Of a stretch of DNA of 64,000 bases, positions 59,826 through 64,000 are shown piece after piece. Position 1 is the stretch's first letter. Each line of letters starts with the position of its first letter. The DNA comes from Sphaerotilus montanus. GTDB lineage: Bacteria > Pseudomonadota > Gammaproteobacteria > Burkholderiales > Burkholderiaceae_C. The notes below the pieces were generated by a model. That model did no database searches. It was given only the letters and a program-made list of their open reading frames with translations, and had not been told where the DNA came from. The DNA is taken from contig NZ_JACCFH010000001.1 of the NCBI RefSeq assembly GCF_013410775.1, forward strand, positions 4,092,001 to 4,156,000, in the 5' to 3' direction. Both the position numbers and the translations under genes were made by a program.

Positions 59826-60031
59826 CGGGCCATTGTCCCGAGCTGCCGTCCAACCGGTGCAACGCACCGTGTCCCCCGCGCTTGGGGCTTGAGACAGCGC
59901 AATGTCAACTGCATCCGAGGTGTTCCGGGGGCTGAGATTCCCGGAGGGCGATGCAGGGTCGATGGCCTTACCATGAAGGCGATGGGCGTTTTCGCCGTTC
60001 TGCCGTTCCACCGTTTCTGGAGTTCACCGCA

Positions 60032-61150
60032 ATGAAGACACGCGCCGCCGTCGCCTGGCAAGCAGGCCAGCCCCTGACCATCGAAACCGTGGACCTCGAA
60101 GGGCCGAAGTTCGGTGAGGTGCTCGTCGAGATCAAGGCCACCGGGATCTGCCACACCGACTACTACACGCTGTCGGGCGCCGACCCGGAAGGCCTGTTCC
60201 CGGCCATCCTCGGCCACGAAGGCGCGGGCGTAGTGGTCGACGTCGGCCCTGGCGTCACCTCGCTGCGCAAGGACGACCACGTCATCCCGCTCTACACGCC
60301 CGAGTGCCGCCAGTGCAAGTTCTGCCTGAGCCGCAAGACCAACCTGTGCCAGCTCATCCGCGGCACCCAGGGCAAGGGCTTGATGCCGGACGCCACCAGC
60401 CGCTTCTCGCTCGACGGCAAGCCCATCCTCCACTACATGGGCACGTCCACCTTCAGCAACTACATCGTCGTGCCCGAGATCGCGCTGGCCAAGATCCGCC
60501 CGGACGCGCCGTTCGACAAGGTCTGCTACATCGGCTGCGGTGTCACGACCGGCGTCGGCGCCGTGCTCTTCACGGCCAAGGTCGAGGCGGGGGCGAACGT
60601 TGTCGTCTTCGGGCTGGGCGGGATCGGGCTGAACGTGATCCAGGGCGCGAAGATGGTCGGCGCGGACAAGATCATCGGCGTCGACCTGAACCCGGCGCGC
60701 GAGGCGATGGCGCGCAAGTTCGGCATGACGCACTTCCTGAACCCGAAGGACATCGAAGCCGCGGGCGGCAATCTGGTGGACGCGATCGTGCAGCTCACCG
60801 ATGGCGGCGCCGACTACAGCTTCGAGTGCATCGGCAACACCAAGGTGATGCGCCAGGCGCTCGAATGCACGCACAAGGGCTGGGGCCGCAGCATCATCAT
60901 CGGTGTCGCGGAAGCGGGCGCCGAGATCTCGACGCGGCCGTTCCAGCTCGTCACCGGGCGCAAGTGGGAGGGCTCGGCCTTCGGTGGCGCGCGGGGCCGC
61001 ACGGACGTGCCGAAGATCGTCGACTGGTACATGGACGGCAAGCTCAACATCGACGACCTGATCACCCACAAGCTGAAGCTCGACGACATCAACCGAGGCT
61101 TCGAGCTGATGAAGAGCGGCGAGTCGATCCGCTCGGTGGTGGAGTTCTGA
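60032..61150 (+). CDS. frmA: S-(hydroxymethyl)glutathione dehydrogenase (class III alcohol dehydrogenase)
   Basis: 372 residues, standard length. Catalytic zinc site GICHTDYYTLSG, GHEGAGVV and CGVTTG; structural zinc cysteines in PECRQCKFCLSRKTNLC; Rossmann GLGGIGLNVIQGAK; the class III signature QGKGLMPDATSRF. It oxidises the glutathione-formaldehyde adduct with NAD+. The fghA gene follows after two bases, giving the complete formaldehyde detoxification pair. Confidence 0.97.
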   Translation: MKTRAAVAWQAGQPLTIETVDLEGPKFGEVLVEIKATGICHTDYYTLSGADPEGLFPAILGHEGAGVVVDVGPGVTSLRKDDHVIPLYTPECRQCKFCLSRKTNLCQLIRGTQGKGLMPDATSRFSLDGKPILHYMGTSTFSNYIVVPEIALAKIRPDAPFDKVCYIGCGVTTGVGAVLFTAKVEAGANVVVFGLGGIGLNVIQGAKMVGADKIIGVDLNPAREAMARKFGMTHFLNPKDIEAAGGNLVDAIVQLTDGGADYSFECIGNTKVMRQALECTHKGWGRSIIIGVAEAGAEISTRPFQLVTGRKWEGSAFGGARGRTDVPKIVDWYMDGKLNIDDLITHKLKLDDINRGFELMKSGESIRSVVEF

Positions 61151-61152
61151 GC

Positions 61153-62028
61153 ATGTTCGACCGACTGGAGCTCCTCAGCGAGCACGGCTGTTTTGGCGGC
61201 GTGCAGCGGTTTTACAAGCACTTCTCCGGCGAGATCGGCCTGCCGATGCGCTTCGCGGTGTTCCTGCCGCGGCAGGCGCTGGCGGGCGAGCCGGTGCCGT
61301 TGCTGACCTTCCTGGCCGGGCTGACCTGCACGGAGGAAACCTTCACGATGAAGGCGGGGGCACAGCGCGCTGCTGCCGCGCACGGGCTGGCGCTGCTGAT
61401 GCCCGACACCAGCCCGCGTGGTGCTGGCATCGTCTGCGAGGACCACCACTGGGACTTCGGCGTCGGCGCCGGCTTCTATCTGGACGCGACGCACGCACCG
61501 TGGGCGGGCCACTGGCGCATGGAGAGCTACCTGCTGCGCGAGCTGATCCCGGCGGTGGCGGCGCAGTTCGGGCTGGATGGCGGGCGGCTGGGCATCTCCG
61601 GGCACTCGATGGGCGGGCACGGCGCGCTGACGCTGGCGCTGCGGCATCCCGGTCGGTTCGCCAGCGTGTCGGCGTTCGCGCCGATCTGCGCGCCGTCGCA
61701 ATGTCCGTGGGGCCACAAGGCCTTCACCGGCTACTTCGGGCAGGACGAATCCGTCTGGGGCGACCACGACGCGAGCGTGCTGATGGCGCGGCAGGAGGGC
61801 GCGCCGTACCCGGGCGGCCTCCTGATCGACCAGGGGCTGGCGGACAAGTTCTTGGCGGAACAGCTGCATCCGGAGGCCTTCGAGGCGGCCTGTGCCGCGG
61901 TCGGCCAGCCGCTGACGCTGCGGCGCCATGCGGGCTACGACCACGGTTACTACTTCATCGCCAGCGTCGTCGATGACCATGTGGCGCACCACGCGCGGGC
62001 ATTGGTGCCGGCGCTGTCCGGCGGCTGA
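61153..62028 (+). CDS. fghA: S-formylglutathione hydrolase
   Basis: 291 residues. Nucleophile Ser in ISGHSMGGHGALTLAL, the family segment FLAGLTCTEETFTMKAGAQR, the acid/base pair in LLIDQGLADKFL and GYDHGYYFIASVVDDHV. It hydrolyses S-formylglutathione to formate and glutathione, completing the frmA step. Converges on the lactonase gene. Confidence 0.96.
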   Translation: MFDRLELLSEHGCFGGVQRFYKHFSGEIGLPMRFAVFLPRQALAGEPVPLLTFLAGLTCTEETFTMKAGAQRAAAAHGLALLMPDTSPRGAGIVCEDHHWDFGVGAGFYLDATHAPWAGHWRMESYLLRELIPAVAAQFGLDGGRLGISGHSMGGHGALTLALRHPGRFASVSAFAPICAPSQCPWGHKAFTGYFGQDESVWGDHDASVLMARQEGAPYPGGLLIDQGLADKFLAEQLHPEAFEAACAAVGQPLTLRRHAGYDHGYYFIASVVDDHVAHHARALVPALSGG

Positions 62029-62035
62029 CGCGACA

Positions 62036-62938
62036 CTAGCTCCGGAACCGGTGCGGTGCCAGCCCCCGCCGCCCCGGCCGCAGCCTGAACACCCCGCCCG
62101 CTGCCGGCTCTCCGTGCAGTTCCTCCGCCGTGACCCCCGCCCGTGCCGAGGTCACGAACAGCTCGTCCATCCCCGCCCCGCCGAACACCGGGCAGGTGAT
62201 CTGGCTCGCCGGCAAGGCCAGCCGGTCCGTCTCGCGCCCGTCCGTGTCGTAGCGCACGACGCAGTGTCCGCGCCACTGTGCACTCCACAGCCCGCCCTCG
62301 GCATCGACCGTCGCGCCATCCGGAAACCCTTCGTGCGCCCCGAGCTGCACGAACGGCCGCGGCGCGCCCAGCCGCCCGTCGGCGTGGTAGTCGACGCACC
62401 AGATCTGCCGTGTCGGCGAGTCGGTGAAGTACATCCGCGTGCCGTCCGGGCTGAAGGCGAGGCTGTTGGCGACGCCGATCTTCGGCAGCGGCAGGCGCTC
62501 CACGTGCAGCGCCCCGGCCGTGCAGGCGATGCGGTAGAAATGGCCGATCGGCGCCTCGTCCGCCGTCTGGTTGTAGATGCCGACCACGAAACGCCCCTGC
62601 GGATCGCAGCGGCCGTCGTTGAGCCGGGTGGTGACGTGCTCGGGCTCGACCGGCACGATCGGCGTCAGCAGCGCGCCGCGCGCCAGATCGAACAGCGCCA
62701 CGCCCGATTCCAGCGCCAGGAGCAGCCGCCCCGGCGCATCACAGAACGCGAAGCTGCCGAGCCGCTCCGGCAACTGCCACACGCGCACCGCACCGTCCGC
62801 CGCACGCCAGCGGCTGAGGGTCGCGGACTGGATGTCGGTCCAGTACAGCGCCTGCTCGACCGGGCACCACAGCGGGCCTTCGCCGAGGCGGGCCTGTGCA
62901 TCGACCAGCAGTTCCGCCTGGGGTTGGTCCGGCGCCAT
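62036..62938 (-). CDS. SMP-30/gluconolactonase-family sugar lactonase
   Basis: 300 residues from an ATG overlapping the SDR stop (TGATG); a GTG one codon earlier is possible. Beta-propeller with the divalent metal ligands Glu in LGEGPLW, Asn in GVANSLAFSPDG, Asp in EGFPDGATVDAEGGLW and RLNDGRCDPQGRFVVG. It would open the sugar lactone made by the coupled SDR dehydrogenase. Confidence 0.9.
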   Translation of the reverse strand: MAPDQPQAELLVDAQARLGEGPLWCPVEQALYWTDIQSATLSRWRAADGAVRVWQLPERLGSFAFCDAPGRLLLALESGVALFDLARGALLTPIVPVEPEHVTTRLNDGRCDPQGRFVVGIYNQTADEAPIGHFYRIACTAGALHVERLPLPKIGVANSLAFSPDGTRMYFTDSPTRQIWCVDYHADGRLGAPRPFVQLGAHEGFPDGATVDAEGGLWSAQWRGHCVVRYDTDGRETDRLALPASQITCPVFGGAGMDELFVTSARAGVTAEELHGEPAAGGVFRLRPGRRGLAPHRFRS

Positions 62939-63729
62939 CACACGATCCCCGCATCGACCTGAAAGTCATGCGCCGTGCACAGCGCGCTGTCGTCCGCCGC
63001 CAGGAACAGCGCCATGCGGGCGATGTCCGCCGGCATCAGCGGCTGGTCGATGCACTGCAGGCGCGCGATGTCGGCGCGCGCCGCGTCGTCCACCCACAGG
63101 CGCAGCTGCTTGTCCGTCATCACCCAGCCCGGCACGAGCGTGTTGACGCGGATGTTGAAGCGCCCCAGATCCCGCGCCAGCCCGCGGGTGAGGCCCTGCA
63201 CCGCCGCCTTCGACGCGGTGTAGGCCGGCATGCCGCCCTGCTTGAGCATCCAGCTGATCGAACCGAAGTTGACGATCGAGCCGCCACCCGCCGCCTGCAT
63301 CCCCGGCGCCACGGCCTGCGCGGCAAAGAACTGGTGCTTCAGGTTGACCGCCACGCCCTGGTCCCAGGAGGCCGAGGTGGTCGATTCGATGCTGTGGCGC
63401 ACGTCGTTGGCGGCGTTGTTCAGCAGCGCCAGGACCGGCCCGCACGCGGCGGCGACCGTGGCGATGGCCGCCTGCAGCGCGTCGATGTCGGTCAGGTCGG
63501 CGTGGACGAAGACGGGCGCGTGGCGGGAGGCGGGTGCCAGCTCGGCGGCCAGCGCTGCGCCGGAGGCGGCATCCAGATCGATGAAGCCGACCCGCGCGCC
63601 CTGCGCGGCGAACTCGCGCACGAGCGTGGCGCCGATGCCGGTGGCGCCGCCGGTGATGAGCACCGAACGGTCGGTCAGGCTGGGATAGGTGGCGTAGCGG
63701 GTCATGGGAAGAGGTGGCGTTGAAGACAT
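62938..63729 (-). CDS. SDR-family sugar 1-dehydrogenase (likely pentose or galactose type)
   Basis: 263 residues (an ATG eight codons inside, at 63705, is an alternative). TGGATGIGATLV Rossmann loop, Asp in GFIDLDAA favouring NAD, NNAAND, catalytic Ser in NFGSISW, and Tyr-X3-Lys in PAYTASKAAVQGLTRG. Together with the lactonase and the divergent IlvD/Edd dehydratase this is the usual arrangement of an oxidative pathway (L-arabinose, D-xylose or D-galactose to the 2-keto-3-deoxy acid). The sugar cannot be chosen from the sequence. Confidence 0.85.
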   Translation of the reverse strand: MSSTPPLPMTRYATYPSLTDRSVLITGGATGIGATLVREFAAQGARVGFIDLDAASGAALAAELAPASRHAPVFVHADLTDIDALQAAIATVAAACGPVLALLNNAANDVRHSIESTTSASWDQGVAVNLKHQFFAAQAVAPGMQAAGGGSIVNFGSISWMLKQGGMPAYTASKAAVQGLTRGLARDLGRFNIRVNTLVPGWVMTDKQLRLWVDDAARADIARLQCIDQPLMPADIARMALFLAADDSALCTAHDFQVDAGIV

Positions 63730-63730
63730 G

Positions 63731-63741
63731 TAGTCATACTA
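63731..63741. promoter_or_regulatory. Palindromic operator candidate 1
   Basis: TAGT-CAT-ACTA, overlapping the region just before the SDR start. It has the same core as the second site at 63793; GT-N3-AC symmetry resembles GntR/FadR-type operators. Its centre is 63 bp (about six helical turns) from that of the second site. Confidence 0.55.
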
Positions 63742-63792
63742 AATTTGCTCGTGAACCCTGCATTGAGGGTTTTTACCGGGAGCCATTGAAAT

Positions 63793-63805
63793 AAAGTCAT
63801 ACTTT
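63793..63805. promoter_or_regulatory. Palindromic operator candidate 2
   Basis: AAAGT-CAT-ACTTT, 35 bases before the dehydratase ATG. Shares the AGTCATACT core with the site at 63731. The two sites flank the divergent promoter region of the sugar-oxidation genes. Confidence 0.55.
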
Positions 63806-63840
63806 AATTCGGGCACTGTCACTCCTGAGTCTCGATTGCC

Positions 63841-64000
63841 ATGACGTCGTCTCCCCGCAAGCTCCGCTCCGCCGAATGGTTCGGCACCGTGGACAAGAAC
63901 GGCTTCATGTACCGCAGCTGGATGAAGAACCAGGGCATCCCGGACCACGAATTCCAGGGCAAGCCCATCATCGGCATCTGCAACACCTGGTCCGAGCTGA
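63841..64000 (+). CDS. IlvD/Edd-family sugar-acid dehydratase, 3' truncated by window edge
   Basis: Only the first 53 codons are present: RKLRSAEWFGTVDKNGFMYR, then SWMKNQGIPDHEFQGKP and IIGICNTWSEL. This N-terminus (RS..WFG......F.HRSWMK.QG, ICNTWSEL) is typical of the L-arabonate/D-xylonate/galactonate branch of IlvD/Edd dehydratases; the Cys in ICNTWSEL is the first iron-sulfur ligand. It would dehydrate the sugar acid made by the divergent dehydrogenase and lactonase. Confidence 0.9.
   Translation, partial: MTSSPRKLRSAEWFGTVDKNGFMYRSWMKNQGIPDHEFQGKPIIGICNTWSEL

Noticed and set aside
1-64000. CRISPR arrays, tRNA, rRNA, prophage or plasmid replication genes
   Set aside because: Searched by eye for regular short repeats, CCA-ending cloverleafs, and integrase or replication genes; none found apart from the IS elements listed.

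Overview
The window reads as chromosomal DNA of a high-GC betaproteobacterium, most likely Burkholderiales of the Sphaerotilus/Leptothrix/Rubrivivax kind. This is inferred from gene content and codon use: a HoxFUYH-type NAD-linked hydrogenase, an Acr3/ArsI arsenic operon, CcoG, and an oxidative sugar pathway. No rRNA, tRNA or CRISPR array was found. Genes are dense, and many are coupled by ATGA or GTGA overlaps.

Layout. 1-1.8 kb: end of an exopolyphosphatase and a DUF2252 protein. 1.8-6.2 kb: a secreted protein of unknown function, a CAP-domain protein and an ATP-grasp-like protein. 6.2-8.9 kb: a membrane pseudokinase and an OmpA-type lipoprotein. 8.9-13.5 kb (minus strand): arsR-arsI-arsC-arsC-acr3-permease-thioredoxin-cytochrome c. 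13.6-17.2 kb: phosphate control, with an orphan OmpR-type regulator and phoU-phoB-phoR behind candidate Pho boxes. 17.2-24.7 kb: a multi-PAS kinase with its NarL-type regulator, then a receiver-like protein coupled to a 1246-residue GAF/kinase/REC/Hpt/REC/EAL protein. 24.7-26.25 kb: an IS200/IS605 element with divergent tnpA and tnpB. 26.3-30.6 kb: P-loop kinase, SDR, MocR regulator, ccoG.

30.6-38.1 kb: a lipid-metabolism region recognisable as a homologue of the E. coli ynbABCD locus (CDP-alcohol phosphatidyltransferase, CDP-diglyceride synthase-like protein, hydrolase-methyltransferase fusion, PAP2/tyrosine-phosphatase fusion), with an added patatin and SDR. Beside it lie a deleted relic copy of ynbC and the tail of an IS5-type transposase. 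38.2-42.6 kb: a tight three-gene operon of patatin lipase, CHAT (caspase-like) protease and ComEC-type metallo-beta-lactamase fold protein. It looks like a conflict or cell-death module, and I judge it the best candidate here for an undescribed system.

42.7-52 kb: B12-type radical SAM enzyme, AI-2E family permease, and a stress cluster (ferritin-like, BON, CsbD, DUF1328) around a divergent CHASE3 kinase/NarL regulator pair; then a zinc peptidase and an SDR relic. 52-54.5 kb: UbiH-type monooxygenase and a RES/Xre toxin-antitoxin pair. 54.6-59.8 kb (minus strand): hoxF-hoxUY-hoxH-hoxW, with hoxU and hoxY fused in one frame. 60-62 kb: glutathione-dependent formaldehyde oxidation (frmA-fghA). 62-64 kb: oxidative sugar pathway (lactonase, SDR, start of an IlvD/Edd dehydratase) around two palindromic operator candidates.
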